Assembly (NCBI GenBank): GCA_913056165.1
Contig: CAJXMD010000009.1
Span: 1-54,578 of the forward strand
Origin: an uncultured Halieaceae bacterium
Lineage (GTDB): Bacteria; Pseudomonadota; Gammaproteobacteria; Pseudomonadales; Halieaceae
Direction of reading: 5' to 3'
DNA length: 54,578 nucleotides
The translations under genes and the position numbers were made by a program. The notes beneath the pieces are model-generated. The model was not told the origin of the DNA, did no database searches, and saw nothing but the letters and a program-made list of their open reading frames with translations. Shown here one piece after another: positions 22,438-32,531 of this stretch. Numbering within the stretch: the first letter of the stretch is position 1; each line of letters opens with the position of its first letter.

Positions 22438-23346
22438 CTACTGGTAATAGGCAGGAGCCTTTTTCTGGGAATCAAACAAGGCGGCATCATGCTGCAGCCA
22501 GAAGTCTGCGCCACTGGCAGACACCAATTCCTCGACCTTGTCCATCGACAGGAGTGTTTGCTCAGCATCGACATTGAACAACGGTACAACCCGATTTCTT
22601 CGACTGTAGCGAAAGTGGTAGAGATCTCCAGAGAGTATCACCGGTCCTGTTTCAGCCAAGTCGACGTACAGCACCTGATGTCCAGGAGTATGGCCCTCAG
22701 CCGCTATCACCCTGACGCGGCCGTCACCAAATACATCGTGATCGCCGTTGAGAACCTGCGTCGGCCGATTTTTTATCCTTGCGAGAAGCTCGGATTGAAC
22801 CGCAGGAACACCAAGGCTGCCCTCTGCGTGAGCCGCATCATAATCGCCCTGCTGCACCAGCCAAGTGCCGCTGGCCACATCATTTGCCGCCCCAACGTGA
22901 TCCCAATGGATGTGGGAAAAAGCAACATACTCAAGACTGCCCAGATCGAAACCTAAATTGAGGCGCGCCAGCTGAGAGGTCAGACTTTCAGTGAGTATCG
23001 AGGCAAAGCCATCCTCTTGGACCTGCCAGCCCTCTTGCTTTGCGAGACCACTGGGTAAACCTGCATCCCATAGCAATTGGCCTTCGGGATGGTCAATGAC
23101 ATAACAGGGTGTCGAGAGTTCGCGCACGTCGGTGTCGGTCTGCTTCAGATTAAACCCCGCTATCGATGCGAAGCGCAGCCGCCCACAGTCGAAGATGTAC
23201 AGCTTGATCGGCTGCATAGCTAATTCACGACCGGTCACCTCGGGTCCGGATACGCTTTCTTTTTGAGATTGAGCCGGTTCGCCCCCTTCGCAGGCGATCA
23301 AGAACAAACTAATCAACCCCACAAACAGTAACTTGAATGATCCCAT
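22438..23346 (-). CDS. Lipoprotein metallo-beta-lactamase-fold hydrolase (N-acyl homoserine lactonase-like)
   Basis: 302 residues. The N-terminus is a lipoprotein signal (LLFVGLISLFLIAC with lipidated Cys19), so the enzyme should be anchored in the periplasm or at the outer membrane. The fold's metal residues are HIHWDH (145-150), His223 in GHTPGHQ, Asp241 in LSGDLYH and His286 in LQHD, the pattern of AHL-lactonase-type hydrolases with a dinuclear site. Actual substrate is unknown; quorum quenching is only one possibility. GGGGAGG precedes the ATG. It is downstream of the rplQ terminator and has its own transcription unit. Confidence 0.82.
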   Translation of the reverse strand: MGSFKLLFVGLISLFLIACEGGEPAQSQKESVSGPEVTGRELAMQPIKLYIFDCGRLRFASIAGFNLKQTDTDVRELSTPCYVIDHPEGQLLWDAGLPSGLAKQEGWQVQEDGFASILTESLTSQLARLNLGFDLGSLEYVAFSHIHWDHVGAANDVASGTWLVQQGDYDAAHAEGSLGVPAVQSELLARIKNRPTQVLNGDHDVFGDGRVRVIAAEGHTPGHQVLYVDLAETGPVILSGDLYHFRYSRRNRVVPLFNVDAEQTLLSMDKVEELVSASGADFWLQHDAALFDSQKKAPAYYQ

Positions 23347-23454
23347 AGTGCCTCCCCAAGGTTTTGCAGGACAGCCTTCTCAATCGCTGTCTTGCAGATT
23401 AGCCCGAGCTTGTCGCAAACCGGGATTGGACGCAAACCCCCACTGAGACCCATG

Positions 23455-23493
23455 AAAAAAAATCCCCGAAAGCACATCGCTCGCGGGGATTTT
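23455..23493 (-). terminator. Rho-independent terminator of the alpha operon
   Basis: On the minus strand AAAATCCCCG pairs with CGGGGATTTT (10 bp) around a 15-nt loop and continues into an eight-T run. It begins 26 nt after the rplQ stop and ends the whole ribosomal protein block. Confidence 0.92.
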
Positions 23494-23519
23494 AATCACT
23501 CAAGGCAGATGACGTAGAA

Positions 23520-23924
23520 TTACTCCTCGGTGTCATCAACCTCGACGTCATCCATATTTTCTGGATCAGGGCGGTCGACCAACTCCACATAGGCCATGGG
23601 CGCCTTGTCTCCGGTGCGAAATCCGCACTTGAGAATACGAATATAACCTCCGGGACGCTCCGCATAGCGAGGTCCGAGCTCATCGAACAACTTACCAACA
23701 GCTTCCTTACTACGCGTGCGATCAAAAGCCAGCCTGCGATTGGCCACGCTGTCCTTCTTGGCCAAAGTAATCAGAGGCTCTGCGTAGCTTCGCAACTCTT
23801 TTGCCTTGGGCAGTGTTGTCTTGATCAGCTCGTGCTCGACCAGGGACACCGCCATGTTACGAAACATGGCTTTCCGGTGGGAGCTATTGCGGTTTAGCTG
23901 ACGACCGCTGTGACGATGACGCAT
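23520..23924 (-). CDS. rplQ: 50S ribosomal protein L17
   Basis: L17 binds 23S rRNA near the exit tunnel. The 134-residue product starts [20 protein letters not shown] and has [22 protein letters not shown] and [20 protein letters not shown], with an acidic C-terminal tail ([10 protein letters not shown]). It is the last alpha-operon gene, followed by the strong terminator at 23455-23493. The 75-nt gap after rpoA holds a GC-rich hairpin (stem GGGCTC/GAGCCC near 23944-23965), possibly an mRNA processing or stability element. Confidence 0.98.
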   Translation of the reverse strand: MRHRHSGRQLNRNSSHRKAMFRNMAVSLVEHELIKTTLPKAKELRSYAEPLITLAKKDSVANRRLAFDRTRSKEAVGKLFDELGPRYAERPGGYIRILKCGFRTGDKAPMAYVELVDRPDPENMDDVEVDDTEE

Positions 23925-23999
23925 TGTCTTTCTTCCTTGCTATGGGCTCACCCCGCGGGGAGCCCCCTTTTAATTACTGTTACCCGAGTGCCAGTCGAC

Positions 24000-25004
24000 T
24001 TAAACGCTCAGTAACCGCTCATCATTCTTGAGGCTGGCGGGTGGCCAGTTCTCCAATCGCATACCCAGGGACAATCCACGAGACGCGAGTACGTCCTTGA
24101 TTTCAGTGAGAGACTTCTTGCCAAGGTTAGGAGTCTTGAGCAGCTCAACCTCGGTCCGCTGAACCAGATCACCAATGTAGTAAATATTCTCGGCTTTGAG
24201 GCAGTTAGCCGATCGTACCGTTAGCTCGAGATCATCTACCGGACGAAGCAGGATTGGATCGACTTCGTCGTCGGCTTCCTGAGCCGTTGCTTGTGCCTCG
24301 CTCTCGAGGTCAACAAAGACAGAAAGCTGCTGTTGCAGGATCGTTGCCGCGCGACGAATAGCCTCTTCGGGATCGATGGTGCCATTGGTCTCTAGATCGA
24401 TAACCAGCTTATCAAGATCAGTTCGCTGCTCTACCCGCGCCGAATCAACGACGTAGGACACGCGACGAATCGGGGAAAATGATGCATCGAGCTGCAAACG
24501 ACCAATAGCTCTTGTCTCTTCCTCAGGATTCATTCGAGAATCAGCAGGCGAGTAGCCACGGCCGCGCTCTGCAACCAACCGAATAACCATCTCCTTGTCA
24601 GAAGTCAGGGTGCAAATCACATGCTCCGGATTGCATACCTCAACGTCATGATCGACCTGAATATCAGCCGCCGTCACCGTACAAGGACCTTTTGCTACCA
24701 GCGAGAGCTCGGCCTCATCCTTTCCAGCCATGGTGAGAGCCACGCCTTTCAGGTTAAGGAGTACTTCGATCATATCTTCCTGCACGCCTTCGATCGCTGA
24801 GTACTCGTGCAGTACCCCGTCGATCTCGACTTCGGTAATGGCGGCACCGGGCATAGAAGAGAGCAGAATACGACGCAGGGCATTGCCCAGCGTGTGGCCG
24901 AAACCACGCTCGAGAGGCTCGAGAGTAACCTGCGCTCGGGTGGTCGACTTCTCGTCTACCTTGATAACGCGGGGCGTCAGTAACTCATTTACAAAATTGG
25001 ACAT
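24000..25004 (-). CDS. rpoA: RNA polymerase alpha subunit
   Basis: Alpha dimer scaffolds RNA polymerase assembly and its C-terminal domain contacts UP elements and activators. The 334-residue product has the N-terminal domain with [23 protein letters not shown], a flexible linker near [21 protein letters not shown], and the C-terminal domain [19 protein letters not shown] and [19 protein letters not shown]. Length is one to five residues over the common form. Fourth gene of rpsM-rpsK-rpsD-rpoA-rplQ. Confidence 0.99.
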   Translation of the reverse strand: MSNFVNELLTPRVIKVDEKSTTRAQVTLEPLERGFGHTLGNALRRILLSSMPGAAITEVEIDGVLHEYSAIEGVQEDMIEVLLNLKGVALTMAGKDEAELSLVAKGPCTVTAADIQVDHDVEVCNPEHVICTLTSDKEMVIRLVAERGRGYSPADSRMNPEEETRAIGRLQLDASFSPIRRVSYVVDSARVEQRTDLDKLVIDLETNGTIDPEEAIRRAATILQQQLSVFVDLESEAQATAQEADDEVDPILLRPVDDLELTVRSANCLKAENIYYIGDLVQRTEVELLKTPNLGKKSLTEIKDVLASRGLSLGMRLENWPPASLKNDERLLSV

Positions 25005-25061
25005 AGTGCACCTATTTCCTAATCGGGTTGAAAGGGCTGCTTCTCGAGGCTTTATACGGCC

Positions 25062-25682
25062 TTACTTGGAATACAGCTCCACAATCAGGTTCTCGTTGAT
25101 TTCGCTTGAGAGATCCTGACGTTCAGGTTTTGACTTGAAGGTCCCTTCAAGCTTGTCCGAATTAACCTCAATCCAAACGGGCTCACCACGCTGCTCCGCT
25201 ATAGATAGAGATGCTTGTATACGCAATTGCTTCTTTGCCTTCTCACGAACACTCACGGTGTCGCCAGGCTTCACCTGATAAGAGGGAATGTTGACGACAG
25301 AGCCATTTACCAAGATACCTTTGTGAGATACCAGCTGACGAGCTTCGGCACGGGTAGAACCAAAGCCCATCCGATAAACGACGTTATCAAGGCGGCTTTC
25401 CAACAGCTGAAGCAGGTTTTCACCGGTGGCACCCTTGAGACGCGCGGCTTCCTTGTAATAGTTGCGGAACTGCTTCTCGAGTACCCCGTAAATGCGGCGT
25501 ACCTTTTGCTTCTCGCGAAGCTGAACACCGTAGTCCGAGAGACGCCCTCGGCGAGCACCGTGCTGTCCCGGTGCAGTTTCGGGCTTACACTTTGAATCCA
25601 GTGAACGCACACCGCTCTTGAGCTGAAGGTCGGTGCCTTCGCGACGAGAGAGTTTGCACTTGGGTCCGATATAACGAGCCAT
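25062..25682 (-). CDS. rpsD: 30S ribosomal protein S4
   Basis: S4 nucleates assembly of the 30S 5' domain and in enterobacteria represses the alpha operon by binding its leader. The 206-residue product begins [19 protein letters not shown] and includes the S4 RNA-binding domain ([24 protein letters not shown] with [17 protein letters not shown]). It lies between rpsK and rpoA in the usual order. Whether S4 autoregulation operates here is not shown by the sequence. Confidence 0.98.
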   Translation of the reverse strand: MARYIGPKCKLSRREGTDLQLKSGVRSLDSKCKPETAPGQHGARRGRLSDYGVQLREKQKVRRIYGVLEKQFRNYYKEAARLKGATGENLLQLLESRLDNVVYRMGFGSTRAEARQLVSHKGILVNGSVVNIPSYQVKPGDTVSVREKAKKQLRIQASLSIAEQRGEPVWIEVNSDKLEGTFKSKPERQDLSSEINENLIVELYSK

Positions 25683-25706
25683 ATGAATGAATCCTCTGCG
25701 CGGGCG

Positions 25707-26096
25707 TTAAACGCGACGCTTCTTGGGGGGACGACAACCGTTGTGCGGGATTGGCGTCACATCAGTAATGTTGGTGATCTTGTAGCCGCAGCTGTTCAGA
25801 GCGCGCACCGCAGACTCACGACCAGGGCCGGGGCCTTTGACTTCAACGTCCAGATTTTTGAGGCCGTATTCCTTCGCGGCTTCCCCGGCGCGCTCCGCAG
25901 CAACCTGCGCAGCAAACGGTGTGGACTTTCGAGAACCACGGAATCCGGAGCCGCCGGCGGTGGCCCAGCTCAACGTATTGCCTTGGCGGTCGGTGATGGT
26001 CACGATCGTGTTATTAAATGAGGCGTGCACATGAGCAACCCCATCGACAACCTGCTTGGTTATCTTGCGTTTCGTTGTCTTGGCATTCTTGGCCAT
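25707..26096 (-). CDS. rpsK: 30S ribosomal protein S11
   Basis: S11 forms part of the 30S platform and contacts mRNA near the E site. The 129-residue product has [19 protein letters not shown] and ends [15 protein letters not shown], the conserved basic C-terminus. Second gene of the alpha operon, 70 nt after rpsM and 24 nt before rpsD. Confidence 0.98.
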   Translation of the reverse strand: MAKNAKTTKRKITKQVVDGVAHVHASFNNTIVTITDRQGNTLSWATAGGSGFRGSRKSTPFAAQVAAERAGEAAKEYGLKNLDVEVKGPGPGRESAVRALNSCGYKITNITDVTPIPHNGCRPPKKRRV

Positions 26097-26166
26097 AATG
26101 TCCCTACTTCAATATCAGCGCTACAAATTACGATGTAGCTACACTAAACGGGTGATGTTGCAGCAA

Positions 26167-26523
26167 TTACTTGCGTATCGGCTTACGTGGTCCCTTTCGG
26201 GTACGCGCATTGGTTTTGGTGCGCTGGCCACGCAAAGGCAGCCCTTTTCTGTGTCGTAACCCACGGTTACAACCAAGGTCCATAAGACGCTTGATATTCA
26301 TGGATACTTCCCGTCGCAGATCACCCTCCACCATCATCTCGGACAAAAGGCTACGCAGCTGATCCAGCTCGCCTTCACTCAAGTCACCAACTTTGGTTTG
26401 GTGATTGATGCCAGTCGCATCGAGCAGGCGACGCGCCTGCGTGCGGCCAACGCCATAGATGTAGGTCAGTGATACCACTGCATGCTTGTTGTCGGGGATG
26501 TTGACACCGGCGAGACGCGCCAT
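26167..26523 (-). CDS. rpsM: 30S ribosomal protein S13
   Basis: S13 sits on the 30S head and contacts P-site tRNA and the 50S subunit. The 118-residue product begins [21 protein letters not shown], has a helix-hairpin-helix-like [12 protein letters not shown], and ends in the basic tail [22 protein letters not shown] lies upstream of its ATG. First gene of the alpha operon, about 120 nt after rpmJ, with a promoter read in that gap. Confidence 0.98.
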   Translation of the reverse strand: MARLAGVNIPDNKHAVVSLTYIYGVGRTQARRLLDATGINHQTKVGDLSEGELDQLRSLLSEMMVEGDLRREVSMNIKRLMDLGCNRGLRHRKGLPLRGQRTKTNARTRKGPRKPIRK

Positions 26524-26609
26524 CGATTTATCTCCAAACGTTCACTGCGGTACCAAATCTTGCAAGACCGGCACCACAAAAAGCGGCTCCCTTTTCACAG
26601 GGGGCGCGC

Positions 26610-26638
26610 AGGTTACTGATTTTCCGAAAAAAATTCAA
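26610..26638 (-). promoter_or_regulatory. Possible promoter of the alpha operon
   Basis: On the minus strand: -35 TTGAAT (26638-26633), 17-bp T-rich spacer, -10 TAACCT (26615-26610), just past the rpmJ stop. It would give an rpsM leader of about 80 nt, long enough for an S4 target, though I do not recognise that fold. Confidence 0.5.
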
Positions 26639-26643
26639 CGGTA

Positions 26644-26760
26644 TTAACCCTGACGCTGCTTGTGACGGGGATCGCTGGAGCAAATCACCCGCACCACACC
26701 GTTTCGGCGTACCACCTTACAGTTTCGGCATATTTTCTTCACAGAAGCTCGTACCTTCAT
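26644..26760 (-). CDS. rpmJ: 50S ribosomal protein L36 (zinc-ribbon form)
   Basis: Small 38-residue protein read directly from the minus strand: it starts [17 protein letters not shown] and ends RHKQRQG. The zinc ligands Cys11, Cys14, Cys27 and His33 are all present, so it is the zinc-binding (C+) form that needs zinc, not the zinc-free paralogue. The ATG at 26760 has GAGCGAGAG just upstream. It follows secY by 16 nt, closing the spc operon in the usual place. Confidence 0.97.
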   Translation of the reverse strand: MKVRASVKKICRNCKVVRRNGVVRVICSSDPRHKQRQG

Positions 26761-26776
26761 CTCTCGCTCCTAGTAT

Positions 26777-28102
26777 CTAGCGCAACCGACCCGCAGGGCC
26801 GACGTTTGCCAGATTGGCTTTCTTCATCACACCTTCATACTGGTGTGACATCAAATGACTCTGAATTTGCGCCATGAAATCCATGACCACGACCACCACA
26901 ATCAGCATGGAGGTGCCGCCCAGATAAAAGGGCACGTTGAACATGACAACCAGAAATTGGGGCAACAGGCAGACCAGCGCGATATACGCCGACCCAAAAA
27001 CCGTCAAACGGGTCAGCACTCCATCAAGATAATTCGCGGTCTGCTGGCCAGGACGAATACCGGGGACAAATGCCCCAGAGCGCTTTAGATTATCTGCCAC
27101 TTCCTGAGGGTTAAACATCAACGCCGTATAGAAGAAACAGAAGAAAACGATGAACCCGGTAAACAACATAATATTCAGAGGCTGCCCTGGCCCAATAGCG
27201 ACCGCCAGATCCTGCAGCCAATCAGCACTGTCTCCACTGCCAAACCATTGAGCAACAGAAGCAGGGAATAATAAGATCGAACTGGCGAAGATTGCGGGGA
27301 TCACCCCTGACATATTCACTCTGAGTGGCAGATGGGATGACTGCGCCTGATACTGCTGTCTGCCCTGCTGGCGCTTTGCATAGTTAACCGTTACGCGACG
27401 CTGGCCACGCTCGATAAAAACAACGAGGTAAACCACCACGATCGCCAACGCGACAATCGCCAACAAAATAAGGATGTTCAGTTCGCCCTGTCGCGCCTGC
27501 TCGAGGCTTTGACCGACGGCTGAAGGTAAGCCAGCGGCGATACCCGCGAAGATAAGCAGTGAGATTCCGTTACCGATTCCGCGCTCGGTGATCTGCTCGC
27601 CCAGCCACATCATGAACACCGCGCCAGTAACCAGGGAGGTGATTGCGATTACGTAAAAACTGATCGACGTATCAAAGGACAGCCCCTGGTTTGCGAGACC
27701 AACGGTCATGCCCGTGCCCTGCACCAAGGCCAGCATCACTGTCAGATAACGGGTCATCTGCGAGATGCGGCGACGACCTGACTCACCCTCTTTCTTCAGC
27801 TGCTCAAGTTGAGGGGTCACAGCCGTCATCAGCTGCATGATGATGGAGGCTGAAATATAGGGGAGTATGCCCAGAGCCAGAATACTCATCCGCTCCAGAG
27901 CACCCCCAGAGAACACATTGGCAAGACCTAAAATAGTGCCCTGGTTCTGATTGAACAATGCTGCCAACTGCTCGGGATCAATCCCGGGAACAGGAATGTG
28001 GGTGCCGATGCGGTAAACCACCAATGCCATGAATACAAAGCGAAGACGGGCAAAAAGTTCGCCCATACCCGCTGTATTCATTGATGGCATACCGTTAGCC
28101 AT
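26777..28102 (-). CDS. secY: SecY protein translocase channel subunit
   Basis: Forms the central pore of the SecYEG translocon in the inner membrane. The 441-residue protein shows ten hydrophobic helices; early family blocks are [21 protein letters not shown] and, in the plug region, [21 protein letters not shown]. The cytoplasmic loop [33 protein letters not shown] and the C-terminal [11 protein letters not shown] are conserved. It starts 2 nt after rplO in the spc operon. Confidence 0.98.
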   Translation of the reverse strand: MANGMPSMNTAGMGELFARLRFVFMALVVYRIGTHIPVPGIDPEQLAALFNQNQGTILGLANVFSGGALERMSILALGILPYISASIIMQLMTAVTPQLEQLKKEGESGRRRISQMTRYLTVMLALVQGTGMTVGLANQGLSFDTSISFYVIAITSLVTGAVFMMWLGEQITERGIGNGISLLIFAGIAAGLPSAVGQSLEQARQGELNILILLAIVALAIVVVYLVVFIERGQRRVTVNYAKRQQGRQQYQAQSSHLPLRVNMSGVIPAIFASSILLFPASVAQWFGSGDSADWLQDLAVAIGPGQPLNIMLFTGFIVFFCFFYTALMFNPQEVADNLKRSGAFVPGIRPGQQTANYLDGVLTRLTVFGSAYIALVCLLPQFLVVMFNVPFYLGGTSMLIVVVVVMDFMAQIQSHLMSHQYEGVMKKANLANVGPAGRLR

Positions 28103-28104
28103 GA

Positions 28105-28551
28105 TTACGCCTCGACGCTCCCGCCAGCGGCTTCGATTGCTTCACGAGCACCTTTGGTCACAGCAAGCCCTTGTACCTTAACGGCCTTCTCAATGCTTCC
28201 CGAGAGAAATACCCGCGCGCGGAGAACATCGTCTTTGATGAGGTCTGCCTGCTTTAGCGCCGCGAGATCGACCACATCGCCTTCCACACGATTAAGCTCA
28301 TGGAGGCGCACCTGCGCAGTTGTTCGTCCGATACGGGACGTAAAGCCATACTTCGGCAAGCGCTTCTGAAGTGGCATCTGACCACCCTCGAAGCCGGGCT
28401 TAACGGTACCGCCAGAGCGAGACTTCAGGCCCTTGTGACCCCGACCAGCGGTCTTGCCAGTACCCGAACCAATACCACGACCCACGCGCTTCGCAGCTCG
28501 CTTTGAGCCGGGTGCGGGGCTTAGTGAATTCAAACGCATTTCGTCAGCCAT
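28105..28551 (-). CDS. rplO: 50S ribosomal protein L15
   Basis: Late-assembly protein of the 50S subunit. The 148-residue product starts [17 protein letters not shown], followed by [21 protein letters not shown], the glycine-rich RNA-binding N-terminal region. Three starts are possible; ATG 28551 is chosen because GAGGGTGAG lies upstream, and it then overlaps rpmD by 8 nt. The conserved MRLN at 28539 is the alternative and would give four fewer residues. Followed closely by secY. Confidence 0.96.
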   Translation of the reverse strand: MADEMRLNSLSPAPGSKRAAKRVGRGIGSGTGKTAGRGHKGLKSRSGGTVKPGFEGGQMPLQKRLPKYGFTSRIGRTTAQVRLHELNRVEGDVVDLAALKQADLIKDDVLRARVFLSGSIEKAVKVQGLAVTKGAREAIEAAGGSVEA

Positions 28552-28738
28552 TTGTCTCACCCTCTACGCGAACCAAATAGTTCACCTTGTTGATCATGCC
28601 GCGCACCGACGGGGTGTCTTCCACCTCGACCGTGTGGCCAATACGTCGCAATCCCAGACCTGCGACGCAGGCCTGATGCTTTTTCAGGCGGCCGTGAATA
28701 CTCTTCACCTGGGTCACCTTGATCATTTGCTTACTCAT
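28544..28738 (-). CDS. rpmD: 50S ribosomal protein L30
   Basis: Small 50S protein of 64 residues. The core [32 protein letters not shown] (read in parts) and the segment [20 protein letters not shown] fit the family. It lies between rpsE and rplO as usual and overlaps the rplO start. Confidence 0.96.
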   Translation of the reverse strand: MSKQMIKVTQVKSIHGRLKKHQACVAGLGLRRIGHTVEVEDTPSVRGMINKVNYLVRVEGETNG

Positions 28739-28754
28739 CAGCTTTATCCCCGCC

Positions 28755-29282
28755 TCAGCTCAGGATTTCTTCAACTGTCTTGCCGCGTTTGGCGGCGATC
28801 GCGTCAGGAGACTGCATATCGCGCAGGCCCTTGTAGGTAGCGCGAACCACGTTCACAGGATTGGTCGAGCCGTAGCACTTCGCCAATACGTTATGAACGC
28901 CCGCCAGTTCCAGCACTGCTCGCATTGCACCACCGGCAATGACACCTGTACCTTCAGAGGCAGGCTGCATGTAAACCTTTGAAGCGCCGTGTGCAGCTTT
29001 CACTGGATACTGCAGGGTGCCTTCAACCAATTCGACCTTGACCATGTTGCGGCGAGCAGCTTCCATTGCCTTCTGGATAGCGACAGGCACTTCTCGCGCC
29101 TTACCGCGGCCGTAACCAACGCGACCCTTGCCGTCGCCAACCACGGTCAACGCAGTGAAGCTCATGATTCGGCCGCCTTTAACGGTCTTTGCTACCCGAT
29201 TCACCTGAACCAGCTTCTCCTGCAGATCGCCTTCGGTACGCTGGTCTCGATCGCCCTGTTTCTTTTGGTCGTTATACGCCAT
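28755..29282 (-). CDS. rpsE: 30S ribosomal protein S5
   Basis: S5 lies at the mRNA entry channel and affects decoding accuracy. The 175-residue product has an extra charged N-terminus (about 20 residues, [16 protein letters not shown]), then [39 protein letters not shown] and the [19 protein letters not shown] block. It starts 2 nt after the rplR stop in the spc operon. Confidence 0.98.
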   Translation of the reverse strand: MAYNDQKKQGDRDQRTEGDLQEKLVQVNRVAKTVKGGRIMSFTALTVVGDGKGRVGYGRGKAREVPVAIQKAMEAARRNMVKVELVEGTLQYPVKAAHGASKVYMQPASEGTGVIAGGAMRAVLELAGVHNVLAKCYGSTNPVNVVRATYKGLRDMQSPDAIAAKRGKTVEEILS

Positions 29283-29284
29283 GC

Positions 29285-29635
29285 TTAAAACTCCAATCCG
29301 CCTTCACGCGCGGCATCCGCCAACGCCTTGACTCGGCCGTGATACTTGAATCCTGCTCGATCAAAAGCGACTTCGGTTACGCCTGCCGCCTTGGCACGCT
29401 CTGCAATTAAGGCACCCACTTTGGCTGCCGCCTCGATGTTGCCTGTTGCACCCGACCGAAGATCCTTGTCCAGCGTGGAGGCACTCGCCAAAACGCTGTT
29501 ACCTTCCGGAGCAATTATCTGCGCGTAGATGTGGCGCGGGGTACGATGTACCGTAAGACGAGTAACACGAGCGGTGCGCATCCGAACGCGAGACTTTCTC
29601 GCTCTGCGCTGACGTGATTCAACTTTATCGTTCAT
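29285..29635 (-). CDS. rplR: 50S ribosomal protein L18
   Basis: L18 binds 5S rRNA and helps dock it to the 50S central protuberance. The 116-residue product begins [19 protein letters not shown], with [15 protein letters not shown] and the C-terminal [20 protein letters not shown], all conserved. Located between rplF and rpsE. Confidence 0.97.
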   Translation of the reverse strand: MNDKVESRQRRARKSRVRMRTARVTRLTVHRTPRHIYAQIIAPEGNSVLASASTLDKDLRSGATGNIEAAAKVGALIAERAKAAGVTEVAFDRAGFKYHGRVKALADAAREGGLEF

Positions 29636-29647
29636 TGGCCTACCTAC

Positions 29648-30175
29648 TTATTTCTTCTTGGCTTCTTTACGACGCACATACTCATCGTCGTAGCGAATAC
29701 CCTTACCCTTGTAAGGCTCCGGCGGACGGAAGGCGCGGATCTCCGCAGCTGCCTGACCGACTGCCTGCTTGTCTGTGCCACTAATAACAATCTCGGTCTG
29801 TGATGGAGTTTCCGCAGACAAACCTTCTGGCAACTGGTAGTCGACGTTGTGCGACAAGCCAATGGTTAGATTGACGGTCTTACCCGAGGCCTTGGCTCGA
29901 TAGCCAACGCCGTTCAGGACCAGCTTCTTCTGCCAGCCCTCGCTAACCCCAACTACCAGGTTATTTAGCAAGGCTCGTGTGGTACCGGCCATGGCACGGT
30001 TGGTATCGAAGTCATAAACGACCTTCACCTGTCCGTCCTCAACTTCAACGCCGATGCCTTCGACCAGATCCATCTCAAGGGTGCCCTTGCCGCCCTTTAC
30101 AGAGACCTTGCCCGCATTGATGTTGACCTCAACACCCTTCGGTAACGTAACCGGATTGTTTGCAACTCGTGACAT
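29648..30175 (-). CDS. rplF: 50S ribosomal protein L6
   Basis: L6 lies near the factor-binding site of the 50S subunit. The 175-residue product begins [19 protein letters not shown], contains [20 protein letters not shown] and ends with the hallmark [19 protein letters not shown]. Length is close to the 177 of E. coli. Located between rpsH and rplR. Confidence 0.98.
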   Translation of the reverse strand: MSRVANNPVTLPKGVEVNINAGKVSVKGGKGTLEMDLVEGIGVEVEDGQVKVVYDFDTNRAMAGTTRALLNNLVVGVSEGWQKKLVLNGVGYRAKASGKTVNLTIGLSHNVDYQLPEGLSAETPSQTEIVISGTDKQAVGQAAAEIRAFRPPEPYKGKGIRYDDEYVRRKEAKKK

Positions 30176-30204
30176 AACTCAATCTGCTCTTCAGATACGT
30201 CGAA

Positions 30205-30600
30205 TCAGAATACGGTGCAGAGGACTTCGCCGCCCACACCCGCTGCTCTCGCTGCACGATCTGTCATCACCCCTTTTGAGGTGGAAACAATCGCGCAACC
30301 CAAACCACCGCGTACCGAGGGCAACTCACCCTTAGATGCGTAACGGCGTAATGAGGGTCGGCTTACCCTGTGGATCTCAGCGATCACTGGCTTACCCTCA
30401 AAATATCGAAGCTCGATAGACAGTCTCGGCTTGCCACTGCTGGCGTCGAGATTAAAGGCTCCGATATAACCCTCTTCTTCCAACACCTTGGCAACCGCTG
30501 CTTTCAGCTTGGAGCCAGGCATGTCAACGAACTTTTTACCGGCCATTTGCGCGTTGCGCAGGCGGGTCAACATATCGCTGATAGGATCTTGCATGCTCAT
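30205..30600 (-). CDS. rpsH: 30S ribosomal protein S8
   Basis: S8 binds the 16S rRNA central domain and, in enterobacteria, represses spc translation at rplE. The 131-residue product begins [18 protein letters not shown] and ends [20 protein letters not shown] plus the GGEVLCTVF terminus, both typical. Located between rpsN and rplF. Confidence 0.98.
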   Translation of the reverse strand: MSMQDPISDMLTRLRNAQMAGKKFVDMPGSKLKAAVAKVLEEEGYIGAFNLDASSGKPRLSIELRYFEGKPVIAEIHRVSRPSLRRYASKGELPSVRGGLGCAIVSTSKGVMTDRAARAAGVGGEVLCTVF

Positions 30601-30614
30601 AGTTATCTACTCCG

Positions 30615-30920
30615 TTACCAGCTTGACTTAACCAAGCCGGGCACATCGCCACGCATGGCCGCCTCGCGCAGTTTGTTGCGGCAAAGGCCAAATTTTCGGT
30701 ACACCCCGTGTGGTCGCCCGGTCACCTGACAGCGGCGCTGCTGACGGACAGGACTTGAGTTGCGTGGCAACTTCTGAAGCGCTATTTGGGCATCCCAACG
30801 CTCTTCATCCGAGGAAGAGGCGCTGGCTATAATTTCCTTCAGCTGAGCTCGCTTGGCAGCGTATTTAGCTACCGTGCGCGCACGCTTCTCTTCTCGGGCA
30901 ATCATCGACTTCTTCGCCAT
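30615..30920 (-). CDS. rpsN: 30S ribosomal protein S14 (zinc-free form)
   Basis: S14 is in the 30S head. The 101-residue product from ATG 30920 begins [20 protein letters not shown]; a 35-codon upstream extension belongs to rplE's frame-shifted overlap and is discarded. It lacks the CxxC zinc motifs of short S14 (the segment reads [19 protein letters not shown]), so this is the long C-minus type and does not need zinc, unlike the zinc-ribbon L36 in this window. Confidence 0.97.
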   Translation of the reverse strand: MAKKSMIAREEKRARTVAKYAAKRAQLKEIIASASSSDEERWDAQIALQKLPRNSSPVRQQRRCQVTGRPHGVYRKFGLCRNKLREAAMRGDVPGLVKSSW

Positions 30921-30933
30921 CGCTATCGATTCC

Positions 30934-31473
30934 TCAGCTCTTGAACGGGAAGTTAAAGGCACGCAACAAGGCGCGACCGTGCTCATCGTTTGTTGCGGTT
31001 GTGGTAATGGTGATATCCATGCCACGCAACGAATCGACTTCGTCGTAATTAATCTCAGGGAAAATGATCTGCTCGGTCACACCCATTGCAAAGTTACCCC
31101 GACCATCAAACTGCTTGGGGCTCAGACCACGAAAGTCGCGAATACGCGGAATGGCAATGCTCACCAGGCGCTCGAGGAACTCATACATCCGCTCATCTCG
31201 TAGCGTAACCTTGCAGCCGATGGGCCAGCCGTCGCGGATCTTGAACCCTGCAATCGACTTGCGCGACTTGGTAACAACAGGCTTCTGGCCGGCAATCTTT
31301 TCCATGTCAGAGACCGCGTTCTCGAGCACCTTCTTGTCACCTACCGCCTCACCGACACCCATATTCAGGGTGATTTTGGTGATGCGAGGGACTGCCATCG
31401 GATTACTGAGTCCCAGCTCTTCTTTGAGCTTGGGAGCAATCTCACCTCGATATTTTTCTTTCAGGGTTGCCAT
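30934..31473 (-). CDS. rplE: 50S ribosomal protein L5
   Basis: L5 binds 5S rRNA and contacts P-site tRNA. The 179-residue product contains [38 protein letters not shown] and [20 protein letters not shown], and ends [12 protein letters not shown]. It lies between rplX and rpsN. Confidence 0.98.
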   Translation of the reverse strand: MATLKEKYRGEIAPKLKEELGLSNPMAVPRITKITLNMGVGEAVGDKKVLENAVSDMEKIAGQKPVVTKSRKSIAGFKIRDGWPIGCKVTLRDERMYEFLERLVSIAIPRIRDFRGLSPKQFDGRGNFAMGVTEQIIFPEINYDEVDSLRGMDITITTTATNDEHGRALLRAFNFPFKS

Positions 31474-31504
31474 TTTTCGCTACCTCAATCGCGCCGAGCA
31501 CTGC

Positions 31505-31822
31505 TCAAGCGTCGATCTGTTCTCCACTCGATTTGTACACACGGACTTTTTTGCCGCCATCCACTATCTGATACCCAACACGATCCGCCTTACTGGTGGT
31601 CGAGTTGAAGATTGCTATGTTCGATACCTGAATAGGCGCCTCTTTTTCGACGATGCCGCCGGCCACGCCCATCTGCGGGTTTGGCTTGGTGTGCTTCTTC
31701 ATCATGTTGACGCCCGAGACGATGACGCGATCCGCGTCGAGTACAGCCCGGACAGTGCCGCGCTTACCCTTGTCTTTACCTGCCAATACGATGACTTCGT
31801 CGTCGCGCTTAATTTTTGCCAT
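31505..31822 (-). CDS. rplX: 50S ribosomal protein L24
   Basis: Assembly-initiator protein of the 50S subunit near the tunnel exit. The 105-residue product begins [20 protein letters not shown], the KOW motif, followed by [20 protein letters not shown] and [16 protein letters not shown]. Second spc-operon gene, 25 nt after rplN. Confidence 0.98.
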   Translation of the reverse strand: MAKIKRDDEVIVLAGKDKGKRGTVRAVLDADRVIVSGVNMMKKHTKPNPQMGVAGGIVEKEAPIQVSNIAIFNSTTSKADRVGYQIVDGGKKVRVYKSSGEQIDA

Positions 31823-31847
31823 GACCTCTGTTCCTCCTACTGACCGC

Positions 31848-32216
31848 TCAGATAACTTCTGGCGCCAGTGAGATAATTTTCATGAACTTCTCACCCCGGA
31901 GCTCGCGAGTGACAGGTCCAAAAATACGTGTGCCAATCGGTGCCTGCTGAGCGTTTAACAACACCGCCGCGTTCTCATCGAACTTAATCAGCGACCCATC
32001 GGGACGGCGAACACCTTTCTTTGTTCTTACGACCACCGCTGTCATGACCTGACCTTTTTTTACCTTGCCGCGGGGAATCGCTTCCTTGACGGTGACCTTG
32101 ATCAAATCGCCGACACGGGCATAACGGCGCTTGGATCCACCCAACACCTTGATGCACATGACGCGACGAGCGCCACTGTTGTCTGCAACTTCCAAATACG
32201 ACTGGGTCTGAATCAT
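31848..32216 (-). CDS. rplN: 50S ribosomal protein L14
   Basis: L14 sits at the subunit interface. The 122-residue product from ATG 32216 begins [20 protein letters not shown] and ends [16 protein letters not shown]. The frame extends 11 codons upstream without homology; GAGTGAG lies just before the chosen ATG. First spc-operon gene. The 48-nt gap from rpsQ holds a hairpin GCGGC-AATTA-GCCGC (32233-32247) and no clear promoter. Confidence 0.98.
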   Translation of the reverse strand: MIQTQSYLEVADNSGARRVMCIKVLGGSKRRYARVGDLIKVTVKEAIPRGKVKKGQVMTAVVVRTKKGVRRPDGSLIKFDENAAVLLNAQQAPIGTRIFGPVTRELRGEKFMKIISLAPEVI

Positions 32217-32264
32217 TTTCTCACTCCAAACCGCGGCTAATTGCCGCAATCGGCCCCGGCTTTC

Positions 32265-32531
32265 TTAGATCGCCGTGGCTGTCTCAATTACTTCGACCAA
32301 CGTCCAGGACTTGGTCTTGCTCAACGGACGCGATTCCGCAACCAGAACCGTATCGCCCATTCCCGCCGTGTTACTCTCATCGTGCGCGTGCACCTTGGAA
32401 GACCGGGTGATGTACTTCCCGTAGACAGGGTGCTTGACTCGACGCTCAACCAGCACAGTGATTGTCTTGTCCATCTTGTCGCTAACAACGCGACCCTGAA
32501 GGGTCCGTGTACGCTTTTCTGCAGATGCCAT
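32265..32531 (-). CDS. rpsQ: 30S ribosomal protein S17
   Basis: Primary 16S rRNA-binding protein of 88 residues, with an OB fold: [39 protein letters not shown] and [20 protein letters not shown]. Its ATG overlaps the rpmC stop by one base (TAATG). Last gene of the S10 operon. Confidence 0.98.
   Translation of the reverse strand: MASAEKRTRTLQGRVVSDKMDKTITVLVERRVKHPVYGKYITRSSKVHAHDESNTAGMGDTVLVAESRPLSKTKSWTLVEVIETATAI

Noticed and set aside
22420-22956. 178-codon plus-strand frame opposite the lactonase-like gene
   Set aside because: The minus-strand frame has a lipoprotein signal and a complete metal site; the opposite frame has no features.
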